A DNA stretch of 64,000 nucleotides from positions 248,001 to 312,000 of the forward strand of contig NZ_BMIH01000004.1 in the NCBI RefSeq assembly GCF_014641735.1, given 5' to 3'. The DNA is from Sphingomonas metalli. Its GTDB lineage: Bacteria; Pseudomonadota; Alphaproteobacteria; Sphingomonadales; Sphingomonadaceae. The notes under the pieces are model-generated. The model searched no databases. It saw nothing but the letters and a program-made list of their open reading frames with translations, and was not told where the DNA came from. Position 1 is the stretch's first letter. Every line of letters starts with the position of its first letter. The translations under genes were made by a program, and so were the position numbers. This document shows, piece by piece, positions 1 through 9,213 of this stretch.

Positions 1-1
1 G

Positions 2-46
2 CTGCGGGCGATGGAGGCGGCCGAGGCGGTGGCGCGGGCGGGATAG
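2..46 (+). CDS. C-terminal tail of a gene entering from the left (partial, uncertain)
   Basis: The first 45 bases read as an open frame that ends in TAG at 44-46 and encodes an Ala/Glu-rich tail (LRAMEAAEAVARAG). A family E palindromic repeat begins just downstream, which is where such repeats usually sit relative to stop codons in this window. The fragment is too short to identify and could be chance coding in GC-rich DNA. Confidence 0.3.
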   Translation: MRAMEAAEAVARAG

Positions 47-59
47 GACAGCGTCGGGC

Positions 60-140
60 GCATCCCCGCGAAGGCTGGAATCTCCCGGTCAAAGCGCGCG
101 CCAAGAGCTGCGAGACGCACCAGCCTGCGCCGGGGCGACG
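60..140. repeat. Intergenic palindromic repeat, family E
   Basis: The element is bipartite. Its left arm resembles CATCCCCGCGAAGGCTGG and its right arm ends GCCTGCGCCGGGGCGACG, with about 40 bases between them. Similar elements occur near 4196, 6292, 31965, 38356, 51146 and in degenerate form elsewhere. It fills the gap between the partial gene on the left and the 3' end of the minus-strand gene at 166-699. Confidence 0.6.
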
Positions 141-165
141 ATTTTGGCGAGTGGTGGCTGCGCTT

Positions 166-699
166 CTACGGGGCCGGGCGCTTGTAATAGTGGAAGAGGA
201 ACCAGTGGGCGGCGGGTTGCCAGCCGCCCTGTCGGGCTTCCTCGGGGTCGATCGCGCCGACCGTGCGGCGATGCTCCCACGCCCGGCTGGTCTGGCGGAA
301 GAGGAGTCGGGTGGCATCGGCGTCGATCAGCTCGCGGCCGGCGGCGCCCTCTTCGGCCATCAACTCTTCCTCGCTGGCCGCGCCGGTGCCGGGCGTGACG
401 ACGATCGTGCCGAACGGGGCGGGCTCGCGCTTGCCGGCGCCGAACCGCTGCTGCGCGGCCTGCTTGCTCATCCCGAGCAGCGCGCCGATCTCCGACCAAC
501 TCAGGCCGGCGCGGCGCCCGGCCTCGACGCAGCGGGCGAGCGTGGCGCGCGACTCGTCGGCGGCGACCCTTGCCGCCTCGATCAGCGGCCGATATTGCCG
601 CTGCTGCGCGCCGGTGAAGCGGCCGAGCGCCTCCTCGATGAAGGCGAGGGGAAGGTCGGCGGCACGCTCGCGCAGGGCGGCTTCCAGATGCGGCGGCAT
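166..699 (-). CDS. Hypothetical protein with a helix-turn-helix-like segment
   Basis: The 177-residue protein starts at ATG 697-699. The N-terminal half is helical and charged. Around residues 65-85 the segment WSEIGALLGMSKQAAQQRF has the spacing of a helix-turn-helix (a helix, a Gly-Met turn, then a Ser-Lys-Gln-Ala recognition helix), as in sigma-region-4-like or small XRE-like domains. The C-terminal half (from about residue 95) is not recognised and ends in aromatic and basic residues. It lies downstream of nhaA on the same strand, 71 bases away, and the gap contains two TTGA-N3-TCAA palindromes that could be its own operator. I do not recognise the family; a DNA-binding role is inference from the motif. 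Confidence 0.6.
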   Translation of the reverse strand: MPPHLEAALRERAADLPLAFIEEALGRFTGAQQRQYRPLIEAARVAADESRATLARCVEAGRRAGLSWSEIGALLGMSKQAAQQRFGAGKREPAPFGTIVVTPGTGAASEEELMAEEGAAGRELIDADATRLLFRQTSRAWEHRRTVGAIDPEEARQGGWQPAAHWFLFHYYKRPAP

Positions 700-744
700 G
701 GGCGCGGCCCTCGGTCAGGAAAGGTTGATCGCCTCGACGGGCAT

Positions 745-774
745 GTTGATAGTCAACGCCGCGTTGACGGTCAA
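745..774. promoter_or_regulatory. Two adjacent TTGA-N3-TCAA palindromes upstream of the HTH gene
   Basis: GTTGATAGTCAA (745-756) and GTTGACGGTCAA (763-774) are near-identical 12-mers, each an inverted repeat around 3 bases, with starts 18 bp apart. They lie 46-75 bases upstream of the minus-strand gene starting at 699 and overlap the nhaA stop codon. The position suits a dimeric regulator site. Binding is inferred only. Confidence 0.35.
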
Positions 775-1949
775 TCGCGGCGTGGGGCGCTGCGCAGCAC
801 CGCATAGCCGGCCAGCGCCGACAGGATCGAGCCGGCCAGCACCCCCAGCTTGACCTGATCGGCCAGGGCGGGGTCGCCGGGAAAGGCGAGCTGGCCGATG
901 AACAGGCTCATGGTGAAGCCGATGCCGGCGAGGAGGGCGATGCCGTGGAGCTCGCGCCAGCCGGTGCCGCCCGGCCGCCGCGCCAGGCCGGTGCGCTCGG
1001 CGAGCCAGACGGCGCCGAGGATGCCAGCCTGCTTGCCGAGGAACAGGCCGAGCGCGATGCCGAGGACGAGCGGCCGGCCGAGCGTGTCCGGGCCGATCCC
1101 GGCCAGCGGGACGCCGGCATTGGCGAAGGCGAAGAGCGGGACGATCAGCCAGGCCACCCACGGGGCCAAGGCGTGTTCGAGGCGGTGGAGCGGCGAGCGC
1201 GCTTCTTCGGCGGCCATCGGCACGGTCATCGCGGCGAGCACCCCGGCGACGGTGGCATGGACCCCCGACAGGAGCATCAGCTCCCACAGGATGGCGAAGC
1301 CGGCCAGATAGGGGAGGAGGGCGCGCACCCCGAACCGGTTCATCGCGGCCATCCCCGCCAGCGAGCCTGCGGCGGCGGCGAGCGCGGCGAGGTTAAGCCC
1401 CTGACTGTAGACGAGCGCGATGATCGCGACCGCGCCCATATCGTCGACGATCGCGATCGCGGTGAGGAAGATCTTGAGCGCGGGCGGCACGCGCGGGCCG
1501 AGCAGCGCCATCACGCCCACCGCGAAGGCGATGTCGGTCGCGGCGGGAATGGCCCAGCCGCGGACCAGCGCCGGATCGCGCCCCGCCACCAGCAGGAAGA
1601 CGAGGGCGGGCGCGGCCATGCCGGCGGCGGCGGCGAGGAAGGGCAGGGTGCGCCGGGCCGGCGACGCGAGCGCGCCCTCGACCAGCTCGCGCTTGATCTC
1701 CAGCCCGACGAGCAGGAAGAAGACGGCCATCAGCGCGTCGTTGACCCACAGATGCACGGTCATCGGCCCGATCGGGCCGCTCAGCACCGGGCCGGTGCGC
1801 CAATGGAGCAGCGCCTCATAGGCGTCGCGCGTGGCCGGCAGGTTCGCCGCCAGCATCGCCAGCGCCGCCGCGCCGATCAGCACGAACCCGCCCGCCGCCT
1901 CGCTCGCCAGGAAGTGGCGGAGCGCGGACGGCAGGCGGGGGCGGGTCAT
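771..1949 (-). CDS. nhaA: Na+/H+ antiporter NhaA
   Basis: This inner-membrane antiporter expels Na+ (or Li+) in exchange for protons and serves pH and salt homeostasis. The 392-residue length matches the family, and about a dozen hydrophobic segments are visible. Family signatures include GLEIKREL near residue 83, the discontinuous-helix motif [16 protein letters not shown], the paired aspartates of [11 protein letters not shown] that form the ion-binding site, and [11 protein letters not shown] near the C terminus. The start at ATG 1947-1949 overlaps the stop of lysK by four bases (ATGA), so the two are probably translationally coupled in one minus-strand operon, with nhaA second. Identification is firm; pairing with a tRNA synthetase appears to be a matter of operon layout, not shared function. 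Confidence 0.95.
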   Translation of the reverse strand: MTRPRLPSALRHFLASEAAGGFVLIGAAALAMLAANLPATRDAYEALLHWRTGPVLSGPIGPMTVHLWVNDALMAVFFLLVGLEIKRELVEGALASPARRTLPFLAAAAGMAAPALVFLLVAGRDPALVRGWAIPAATDIAFAVGVMALLGPRVPPALKIFLTAIAIVDDMGAVAIIALVYSQGLNLAALAAAAGSLAGMAAMNRFGVRALLPYLAGFAILWELMLLSGVHATVAGVLAAMTVPMAAEEARSPLHRLEHALAPWVAWLIVPLFAFANAGVPLAGIGPDTLGRPLVLGIALGLFLGKQAGILGAVWLAERTGLARRPGGTGWRELHGIALLAGIGFTMSLFIGQLAFPGDPALADQVKLGVLAGSILSALAGYAVLRSAPRRD

Positions 1950-3547
1950 GCCGCGGGCGCTCCGACGCGGGTGAGCGCCTCGGCGATCAGCGCGCGGCTG
2001 TTGGCGATGCCGTAGAGCTTGATGAAGCTGCCCATGCGTGGTCCCTGCGCCGAGCCGAGCAGCGTTTCGTAGAGCGCCTTGAACCAGTCGCGCAGCTCGG
2101 CGAAGCCGGCCGTCTTGCCGATCTCGTAGACGATGTTCTGGATATCCTCCGCGCTCGCATCGGCCGGCAGCGCGGCAAGCGCGGCGTCGAGACGCCGGAG
2201 GGCGTCGATTTCCACGCCTTCGGGGGCACGGCGATGAAGCGTCGGCGCCACGAAATCCCGGGCATAGGCGAGGGCATGGCCGATCAGCCGGTCGAGCGCG
2301 GGATAGCGGGCCGGATCGGCATCGGGGACATAGTTGGAGAGATAGCCCCAGACCTGGTCCTTGCTCGCCTCTCCCATCACGCCGACGAGATTGAGGAGCA
2401 GGCCGAAGGTCACCGGCAGCGACTCGTCGGGCACCTTTCCGTCATGGATGTGGTGGACGGGATTGCCGAGCTTCTGCTTCAGATCCTGCCCGGCATAATT
2501 GCCGCGGAACTGCCAATATTCGTCCACCGCGCGGGGGATGACGCCCATATGGAGCTGCTTGGCCTTTTTCGGCTCGCGATAGGCGAAGAAGGCGAGGCTC
2601 TCCTCGGGGCCATAGGTGAGCCACTGTTCGATCGACAGGCCGTTGCCCTTCGACTTGGAGATCTTCTGGCCGTGCTCGTCGAGGAACATCTCGTAATTGA
2701 AGCCCTCGGGCGGGCGGGCGCCGAGGACGCGGGCGATCTTGCCCGACTGGACGACCGAGTCGATCAGGTCCTTGCCCGCCATCTCGTAGTCGACGACGAG
2801 CGCGACCCAGCGCATCGCCCAGTCGACCTTCCATTGCAGCTTGGACCGGCCGCCGAGCGCGGACTGCTCGACCCGCTCGCCGGTCTCGTCGGTGAAGGCG
2901 ATGGTGCCGGCCTGCGCATCGATCACCTCGACCGGCACCTGCAATACGACGCCGCTGGTCGGCGAGATCGGCAGAACGGAGGAGTAGGTGGCGGCACGCT
3001 CGGCCCGGAGGGTCGGCAGCATCACCGCCTGGATCGCGTCGAAATGCTGAAGGACGAGGCGCAGCGCGTCGTCGAACCGGCCCGACGTGTAATAGTCGGT
3101 CGACGAGGCGAACTCATAGTCGAAGCCATACTGGTCGAGGAAGCTGCGCAGGCGGGCATTGTTATGCGCGGCGAAGCTGTCGTGCGTGCCGAAGGGATCG
3201 GGGATCTGCGTCAGCGGCTTGCCGAGATGTTCGCGCAGCATGTCGCCGTTCGGGACGTTGTCGGGCACCTTGCGCAGCCCGTCCATGTCGTCGCTGAAGG
3301 CGATCAGCCGGGTCGGCTGGTCGGACAGGGCGTGGAAGGCGTTGCGGACCATGGTGGTGCGCAGCACCTCGTTGAAGGTGCCGATATGCGGCAGGCCCGA
3401 GGGGCCGTAGCCGGTCTCGAACAGGATCGGCGCGCCGCCAGGCTTGCCGTCCGGATAGCGCGCGAGCAGCTTGCGCGCCTCCTCATAGGGCCAGGCCTTG
3501 GAGTCGAGCGCGGCGGCGCGCAGGTCGGAAGCAGCGGGGTCGGTCAT
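1946..3547 (-). CDS. lysK: Lysine--tRNA ligase, class I
   Basis: This enzyme charges tRNA-Lys with lysine. It is the class I (archaeal-type) LysRS that many alphaproteobacteria use in place of the class II enzyme. The HIGH-type motif is [13 protein letters not shown] near residue 40, and the KMSKS-type motif is KISKSKGNG in the centre. The open frame extends upstream to 3643, but the start MTDPAASDL (ATG 3545-3547) is preferred because it gives 533 residues, near the usual length, and the longer extension is low-complexity basic sequence. It is first gene of the minus-strand pair lysK-nhaA and is divergent from the Uma2 gene at 3603. Confidence 0.95.
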   Translation of the reverse strand: MTDPAASDLRAAALDSKAWPYEEARKLLARYPDGKPGGAPILFETGYGPSGLPHIGTFNEVLRTTMVRNAFHALSDQPTRLIAFSDDMDGLRKVPDNVPNGDMLREHLGKPLTQIPDPFGTHDSFAAHNNARLRSFLDQYGFDYEFASSTDYYTSGRFDDALRLVLQHFDAIQAVMLPTLRAERAATYSSVLPISPTSGVVLQVPVEVIDAQAGTIAFTDETGERVEQSALGGRSKLQWKVDWAMRWVALVVDYEMAGKDLIDSVVQSGKIARVLGARPPEGFNYEMFLDEHGQKISKSKGNGLSIEQWLTYGPEESLAFFAYREPKKAKQLHMGVIPRAVDEYWQFRGNYAGQDLKQKLGNPVHHIHDGKVPDESLPVTFGLLLNLVGVMGEASKDQVWGYLSNYVPDADPARYPALDRLIGHALAYARDFVAPTLHRRAPEGVEIDALRRLDAALAALPADASAEDIQNIVYEIGKTAGFAELRDWFKALYETLLGSAQGPRMGSFIKLYGIANSRALIAEALTRVGAPAA

Positions 3548-3602
3548 GGTGGGACGCATCTGGCGCTTTGGGCGATGAAGCGCAAATGCTATGGTCGGCG
3601 CC

Positions 3603-4175
3603 ATGGAAGAGCTGGTCTCCTTCGCAGAACCGCGGCCGGTCAAGCTGACGGTGGACGACTTCGCGGTGCTCCACCGGGCGGGGGCGCTGGATCATGTTCG
3701 TCGGGCCGAATTGATCGAGGGGGTAATCACCGAAATGAGTCCCCTGCGGAGCCGCCACGCGGTCCTCACCTCACGCCTGATGGTGCGGGGAACGGCGGCG
3801 CTGGAGGCGATCGGGTCGCCGCTGATGATGGTGACGACCCCGACCATCACCCTGCCGCCGCACAATGCGCCCGAACCCGACCTCGTCATCGCCCGCATCG
3901 CCGAGGACGATTTCTACATCGACGGCAAGGATGTGGCGCTGGTGATCGAGGTGTCCTTCGCGACGCTGCGGTTCGACCTGACGACCAAGCGCGACCTCTA
4001 TGCGCAGGGCGGCATCCCGGAGCTGTGGGTGGTCGATGGCGAGGCGGGGCGGGTGCATCAATTCTGGCGGCCGATCGATGGCGCCTATCGCGAGATGCGG
4101 GAATTTTCGCTGCAAGACGAGTTGCGTAGCGCAACTCTGCCGAACCTGGCGATCGACGGGGCGGGGATCGGCTGA
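3603..4175 (+). CDS. Uma2 family protein (putative PD-(D/E)XK endonuclease)
   Basis: The 190-residue protein belongs to the Uma2/DUF820 family, whose restriction-endonuclease-like fold is known but whose cellular role is mostly unknown. Visible core residues are the acidic PEPDLVI strand, the VALVIEVSF strand that carries the ExV-type catalytic Glu, and the following Lys/Arg-rich helix ([18 protein letters not shown]), all in the usual order. ATG at 3603 follows the in-frame ATGGTCGGC at 3591 and is chosen because MEELVSFAE resembles the usual N-terminus; the upstream codon is possible. It is a single gene, divergent from lysK, followed by palindromic repeats. Biological function not assignable. 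Confidence 0.8.
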   Translation: MEELVSFAEPRPVKLTVDDFAVLHRAGALDHVRRAELIEGVITEMSPLRSRHAVLTSRLMVRGTAALEAIGSPLMMVTTPTITLPPHNAPEPDLVIARIAEDDFYIDGKDVALVIEVSFATLRFDLTTKRDLYAQGGIPELWVVDGEAGRVHQFWRPIDGAYREMREFSLQDELRSATLPNLAIDGAGIG

Positions 4176-4195
4176 GGCCGGGGACAAAAAATCGC

Positions 4196-4279
4196 CGTCA
4201 TCCCGGCGGAGGCCGGGATCTCCCGGTGAGAGCACGCGGCAGGAGGCGATCGAGGCCCCAGCCTTCGCTGGGGCGACGG
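4196..4279. repeat. Intergenic palindromic repeat, family E
   Basis: Left arm CGTCATCCCGGCGGAGGCCG and right arm CCAGCCTTCGCTGGGGCGAC flank a variable centre containing GCAGGAGGC. It directly follows the stop of the Uma2 gene. It is the clearest family E copy in the window. Confidence 0.7.
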
Positions 4280-4326
4280 ATCGGGTAATTTCCAGAACAC
4301 GATGACTTCAGGCCGACCCACCACCA

Positions 4327-4396
4327 GCCCTTCGCCCTGAGCGTAGTCGAAGGGCCTGAGGGTCACCTGTGCTTCGACTTCGCTCAGCACGAACGG
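4327..4396. repeat. Intergenic palindromic repeat, family G
   Basis: An internal hairpin, CCCTTCGCCCTGAGCG...CGAAGGG, is followed by TGCTTCGACTTCGCTCAGCA and CGAACGGA. Related arms (CTTCGACAAGCTCAGTGCGA) occur at 9884-10020 and a half copy at about 21124-21150. It lies between convergent genes. Confidence 0.55.
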
Positions 4397-4418
4397 AGCG
4401 ACATGAGGTCATCCGCCC

Positions 4419-6179
4419 CTATCGCGACCGACCCGCCTTCTTCAGCAGCGCGACCGCCTCGGGTTGCTCCGGGGTGACGAAGGGTCCCCGCGCGACCGGC
4501 AGCAGGGTGACGCGAGCCTCGTCCGGCAGGTCGTGGCGGACATATTCGCGGCCGAGCTTGAGCCGGCCCGCCGGCGCGGCCGGGGCCGAGAGGACGACCT
4601 TGGCGAGCCCGTCGACCGCGCGGTCCGGAACCGCGCCGGCGGCGACGGCATGGTCGTAATAGGCGATCAGCGGCAGGATGCCCTCCGGGTCGAGGCGATT
4701 GGCCTGAACGATGACGCGCTTCGCCTCGGTCAGCCGGGCCGGCCGCTCGGCCGCGGGCGCCTCCAGCGCGAGGCGGGTCATCGCCGTGCCCTTCCAGACC
4801 AGCGCGCTCGTGTCGGTGGGCGTTCGCGCGAGCACGCGGTCCGCGGCGGCGAGGCAGGGCGCGGGATGGTCCGCGCGGCATTCGGCTTCGGCGAAGAGCA
4901 GCTGGTTCTCGACCTGGTCGGGGAAGCGTACCGCATTGTCGCGCAGCCGGTCGAGCCACGCGGCGCGGCGGGCGAGCGCCGCGTCGCGCGCCGCCCCCGG
5001 CGCGTCGGGCACCGCGATCCGCGCGCCGAGTTCGAGCCGGCCGCGGATCAGCCCGGCCTCGGCGCGGGTCAGGCGGCGGATGGTCGGCGCAGGCGAGCGT
5101 TCGGGAGGAAAGGTCATCCGCTCGCCCTCCACCTTGCGGCCGCGATAGGTGAGAAGGGCGCGTTGCAGCGCGGCCGTGTCGCCCAGCGCGCGGGCGGCAT
5201 CCTGCGGGTCGGCGCCCTTGGCCATCGCGTCGAGATAGGCGAGCAGCCGCGGCTTCCAGACGTCGGAAAAGTAGAGGAAGTGGACGAGCCGCCAGGCGTG
5301 GAAGGGCGTCCAGGCGCGCCCCCGGCCCGAGAGGTAGCGGCCGTCGAGCACCTGGGCGACGGGAAAATCGCCGTAGCGATCGAGGACCTTGCCGAAACCG
5401 GTGGGGATGTGGCCGTATTCGACCCGGTCGTCGCCCGCGACCATCGTCGCGAAGATCTCTCCGAAGCCTTGCAGGAACCAGCGCGGATAGGCGGCCGGGT
5501 AATAGGTCATCATATAGTTCTGCGCGAAGGCGGCGTAGAGGCGCGACTGGGCCGATTGGCAGACGGCGATCTCGTTGACGGAGAATTGCGAGAGATACTC
5601 GGCCGGGTCGGCCGGCGATTCGGGATTGGTCGCGCGCACCACCGGGAAATTGTCCCAGAGCGGACTGTCGTCGCCGCAATTGCGGCTGGTCGGCCGGCCG
5701 GTCGAGGGCTGCAGGACGAGGTTCACGCCCTCGCGGGTGGCGGCGATCACCGAACCTTCCTCGCGCGGGTCGTAATAGATCGTCTTCGAGAAGGCCTTGG
5801 GAAAGGGACCGTACTGCCAGCGCAGGTCGGTGAGGCGCAGCTGCTCGAACGCGGCGGCGTCGCCGATCATCGTCACCGCGACCTTGATCGTCGGGTCGGG
5901 CGCATCGACCCGGCCGAACAGCGTCGACAGGAGGAAGTGGAGGGTCTCGAGGCTGTGCGCGGTCTGGCTCAGCACCGCCTCGTCGGTCTGGCTGAAGACG
6001 ACGACGTGCGGGGTCTCCGCCATGCGCCAGTCGCTCATCGGCACGTCGGGCCCGCGGCCGCGCGAGCGGGTGCCGATGACCTCGATCGTCTGGTCGCCGT
6101 TCTTCACCGGCGCGGTGAGCTGGGCCTGCGCCGGGGTGCCAAGTGCGATGCCCGCGACGATCAGCCAGCCGTGCCGCAT
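4419..6179 (-). CDS. Secreted protein of unknown function, degenerate peptidase-MA-like
   Basis: The frame is open from 6290, but the start at ATG 6177-6179 gives a typical signal peptide (MRHGWLIVAGIALGTPAQAQ) and a 586-residue exported protein. Its first half contains PRWFLQGFGEIFATMV (roughly residue 230), the pattern that follows the HExxH zinc helix in MA-clan gluzincins (usually P.W..EG.A.Y). No HExxH is visible: the preceding helix reads AQNYMMTYYPAAYPR. The C-terminal third is Ala-rich and helical, resembling tetratricopeptide-like repeats. It stands alone on the minus strand and ends near repeat elements. Export is well supported; an inactive peptidase-like fold is inference. Confidence 0.7.
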   Translation of the reverse strand: MRHGWLIVAGIALGTPAQAQLTAPVKNGDQTIEVIGTRSRGRGPDVPMSDWRMAETPHVVVFSQTDEAVLSQTAHSLETLHFLLSTLFGRVDAPDPTIKVAVTMIGDAAAFEQLRLTDLRWQYGPFPKAFSKTIYYDPREEGSVIAATREGVNLVLQPSTGRPTSRNCGDDSPLWDNFPVVRATNPESPADPAEYLSQFSVNEIAVCQSAQSRLYAAFAQNYMMTYYPAAYPRWFLQGFGEIFATMVAGDDRVEYGHIPTGFGKVLDRYGDFPVAQVLDGRYLSGRGRAWTPFHAWRLVHFLYFSDVWKPRLLAYLDAMAKGADPQDAARALGDTAALQRALLTYRGRKVEGERMTFPPERSPAPTIRRLTRAEAGLIRGRLELGARIAVPDAPGAARDAALARRAAWLDRLRDNAVRFPDQVENQLLFAEAECRADHPAPCLAAADRVLARTPTDTSALVWKGTAMTRLALEAPAAERPARLTEAKRVIVQANRLDPEGILPLIAYYDHAVAAGAVPDRAVDGLAKVVLSAPAAPAGRLKLGREYVRHDLPDEARVTLLPVARGPFVTPEQPEAVALLKKAGRSR

Positions 6180-6291
6180 GACATGCCCCCTCCCCGATTG
6201 CCCTTTGTGAGCATCAAGCGCCGGGGGCGGCGCGAGATCAAGCGGATTTGCAGATGGCCGCGGCTGTGAGTCCGCTCCCATGACCCCCAAG

Positions 6292-6373
6292 CGTCGCCCC
6301 AGCGCAGGCTGTGGCCTTGTGCGGCTCTTGCCCCGCGCTGGTCGCGGGAGATCCCAGCCTTCGCTGGGATGAC
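6292..6373. repeat. Intergenic palindromic repeat, family E (reverse orientation)
   Basis: It begins CGTCGCCCCAGCGCAGGCTG, has GGCTCTTGCC in the centre and ends CCAGCCTTCGCTGGGATGAC. Relative to the copy at 4196 the order of arms is inverted. It sits between the divergent genes at 6179 and 6433, so any promoters there must flank it. Confidence 0.65.
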
Positions 6374-6432
6374 GTATCGTAGAAGTAGATCACAACCCGC
6401 CACAGCCGGCATCCGATTTTTGCCGCGCCGGC

Positions 6433-9213
6433 ATGGCGTTCCTGCCCCGTTCCGCCCTAGATAGGGGGGTGATCGCCTATCCCGCCCTCCACGCCAGCCA
6501 TGGCGGCATCTGGATTGCCACGATGGAGGGCGGGACGCGGCCGGTGGGGCGGGGGGAGGCGATCCGGATTGCGGCGGAGACGCCGGTGATCCTGCTTAAT
6601 GCGCCGCTGGTCGGGCAAAGGCTGGGTTATGCCGAGCTGTCGGGGCTCGACCTGCTGGAGCTGTTCGCCTTTCTCCACCCCGCCCGGTTCGCGGTGCCGA
6701 CGCCGGCGGGGATGGCGCGCGCGGTCGACCTGTCGCCGCCGACCCGCGACGAGGATGTCGCGGCGTTCCTGCTGGAGGCGGCGGCGGCGCTGCTCGCGGT
6801 GCCCGACGGCGACTGGCGCGAGCGGGAAGGGGCCTGGGCCTCGGCGCAGGCGCTGGGGCGGCTGCGCTGGCCCTGGGCGCCGGTGATCGGCCCGCGCATC
6901 CCGCGCCCGCGCAGCGACGAGCGCTGGCTCTTCTCCAAGCTGCCCGAATGGGAGGAGGCCGCGCCGCGCCCCGCCCCGCGCACGGTCGAGATCGCGCCGG
7001 GAGAGGCGGAGGCGCGGCTGGCGCGGCTGACCGGCGGCGGCGCGGAGGAGCGGCCCGGGCAGCGCGCCTATGCGGTGGCCGCGAGCGCCGCCTTCGCCCC
7101 GCGCGCGCTGCGCGACGCGCCCAACATGGTGCTGGCCGAGGCGGGGACGGGGATCGGCAAGACTCTGGGCTATCTCGCGCCGGCCGTGCTGTGGGCCGAG
7201 CGGGCGGGCGGGGCGGTGTGGATCTCCACCTATACCAAGGCGCTGCAACGCCAGCTCGCCGCCGAAACGCAGCGAATGTTCCCCGATCCCGCCGTGCGAC
7301 AGGAGCGGGTGGTGACGCGCAAGGGGCGCGAGAATTACCTGTGCCTGCTCAACCTCGAAGACGCGTTGCAGGGCGGTTTCGCCGGGCGCGCGGCGGTGCT
7401 GGCGCAGCTGGTGGCGCGCTGGGCGGCCTTCACCCAGGATGGCGACATGGTCGGCGGCGACCTGCCGGGCTGGCTGACCACCCTGTTCCGCCGCAATGGC
7501 CCGGCGGCGCTGACCGACCGGCGCGGCGAGTGCGTCTATGCCGGCTGCCCGCACTATCGCACATGCTTCATCGAGCGGGCGGCGCGGGCCTCGGCGCAGG
7601 CGGACATCGTCATCGCCAACCATGCGCTGGTGATGGTCAACGCCGCGCGCGGGCGGGAGACGCAGACCCGGCCGACCCGCTATGTGTTCGACGAGGGGCA
7701 TCACCTGTTCGACGCCGCCGACGCGATGTTCGGCGTGGCGTTGACCGGGGCGGAGACGATCGAGCTCAGGCGCTGGGTGCTGGGGCCGGAGGCGGGCGGG
7801 CGCGGGCGGCGGCGGGGGCTGGCGGCGCGCCTGTCCGACGTCGCCAGCTATGACGAGGGCGGCGCGCGCGCGATCGGCGATGCGGTGCAGGCGGCGCAGG
7901 CGCTCGCCTCCGACGGCTGGCTGGGGCGGCTGGCGGAGGGTGCGCCGTTCGGCCCGGTCGAGACGCTGCTCGCCGCCGTGCGGGGCCTGACCTATGCGCG
8001 GGCCGAGCAGCCGGGCGATGCCGGCTATGGCCTCGAGACCGAGCTGGCCGAGCCGACGCCGGAGCTGATCGAGGCGGCGGCGCCCGCGGCGCACGCGCTC
8101 GACGCGCTGCTCCGCCCGCTCGCGGCGCTGGGGCGGCGGCTGGAGGCGGTGCTGGCCGAGGCACCCGACTGGCTCGACGCGCCGGCGCGGGCGCGGGTGG
8201 AGGGGGCGATCGCCTCGCTCGCCTGGCGCGCGGAGACGGTGGGGGCGTGGCTGGCGCTGCTGGCGCGCGTCGGCGGCCCGGCCGATCCCGAGACGGTCGA
8301 CTGGCTGGCGGTCGACCGGGTCGAGGGGCGCGAATATGATGTCGGGCTGCACCGCCGCTGGCTCGACCCGACCCGGCCCTTCGCCGAGGTGGTGCTGAAG
8401 CCGGCGCACGGCGCGCTCGTGACGTCGGCGACGCTGACCAATGGCGGCCACGGCGAAACCGAGGGCTGGGATATCGCCGAGGCGCGCACGGGGGCGGTGC
8501 ATCTCGCCCGCGCGCCGATGCATTTCGCCGCCGCCAGCCCCTTCGACTATCCGAACCGGGCCGAGGTGCTGGTCGTCACCGACGTGCCGCGCGGCGACAT
8601 GGGCGCGCTCGCCAATGCCTATGCGCGGCTGATCGTGGCAGCGGGCGGGGGCACGCTGGGGCTGTTCACCGCGATCCGGCGGCTGCGCGCGGTGCACGGC
8701 CGGATCGCCGACCGGCTGGCGCGCGAGGGGCTGCCGCTCCACGCCCAGCATGTCGACCCGATCGATACGGGCACGCTGGTCGACATCTTCCGCGACGATC
8801 CGGTCGCCAGCCTGCTCGGCACCGATGCGCTGCGCGACGGGGTGGACGTGCCGGGCGAATCGCTGCGGCTGGTGGTGATGGAGGGGGTGCCCTGGCCCAA
8901 GCCGACCGTGCTCCACGCCGCGCGCAAGCTGGCGGCGGGGGGTGCGGGCTATGACGACCGGATCGTGCGCGCGCGGCTGGCGCAGGCGTTCGGGCGGCTG
9001 ATCCGGCGGGCGGACGATCGCGGCGCGTTCGTGATGCTGTCGGCGGCGATGCCGTCGCGCCTGCTCACCGCTTTTCCGGCCGGTGTGCCGATCGCGCGGG
9101 TGACGCTGGACGAGGCGGTGGCGCGGGTCGCGGGGCGGCTTTCCCTGGCGTCCGCGATCGGGCATGAGGGCGCGGCCCGCTTGATCCCGATCAGTCCCGA
9201 CGGAGAGCCATGA
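6433..9213 (+). CDS. ATP-dependent DNA helicase, DinG/XPD-like superfamily 2
   Basis: The 926-residue protein is a superfamily 2 helicase of the DinG/Rad3 group, expected to unwind DNA 5'-3' in repair or replication-fork processing. Walker A is AEAGTGIGKTLGYL near residue 235 and the DEAH-type Walker B is FDEGHH near residue 420. Four cysteines placed as in the iron-sulfur domain are seen: one in GRENYLCLLN (about residue 303) and three in GECVYAGCPHYRTC. The motif VIANHALVMVN follows as in DinG. The C-terminal helicase domain ends with an arginine-rich DALRDGVDVPG and RLIRRADD motif. GTG at 6469 (VIAYPALHASHGG) is an alternative start. sixA follows with a four-base overlap. Confidence 0.88.
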   Translation: MAFLPRSALDRGVIAYPALHASHGGIWIATMEGGTRPVGRGEAIRIAAETPVILLNAPLVGQRLGYAELSGLDLLELFAFLHPARFAVPTPAGMARAVDLSPPTRDEDVAAFLLEAAAALLAVPDGDWREREGAWASAQALGRLRWPWAPVIGPRIPRPRSDERWLFSKLPEWEEAAPRPAPRTVEIAPGEAEARLARLTGGGAEERPGQRAYAVAASAAFAPRALRDAPNMVLAEAGTGIGKTLGYLAPAVLWAERAGGAVWISTYTKALQRQLAAETQRMFPDPAVRQERVVTRKGRENYLCLLNLEDALQGGFAGRAAVLAQLVARWAAFTQDGDMVGGDLPGWLTTLFRRNGPAALTDRRGECVYAGCPHYRTCFIERAARASAQADIVIANHALVMVNAARGRETQTRPTRYVFDEGHHLFDAADAMFGVALTGAETIELRRWVLGPEAGGRGRRRGLAARLSDVASYDEGGARAIGDAVQAAQALASDGWLGRLAEGAPFGPVETLLAAVRGLTYARAEQPGDAGYGLETELAEPTPELIEAAAPAAHALDALLRPLAALGRRLEAVLAEAPDWLDAPARARVEGAIASLAWRAETVGAWLALLARVGGPADPETVDWLAVDRVEGREYDVGLHRRWLDPTRPFAEVVLKPAHGALVTSATLTNGGHGETEGWDIAEARTGAVHLARAPMHFAAASPFDYPNRAEVLVVTDVPRGDMGALANAYARLIVAAGGGTLGLFTAIRRLRAVHGRIADRLAREGLPLHAQHVDPIDTGTLVDIFRDDPVASLLGTDALRDGVDVPGESLRLVVMEGVPWPKPTVLHAARKLAAGGAGYDDRIVRARLAQAFGRLIRRADDRGAFVMLSAAMPSRLLTAFPAGVPIARVTLDEAVARVAGRLSLASAIGHEGAARLIPISPDGEP

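Noticed and set aside
3603-4175. Uma2 gene as part of a transposon or restriction system
   Set aside because: No transposase, methylase or terminal repeats lie nearby; isolated Uma2 genes are common in many genomes.
6457-9165. 902-residue antisense frame opposite the helicase gene
   Set aside because: The composition (Arg, Pro, His, Gln) is that of a shadow frame, and it runs exactly under the helicase with no own start signal.
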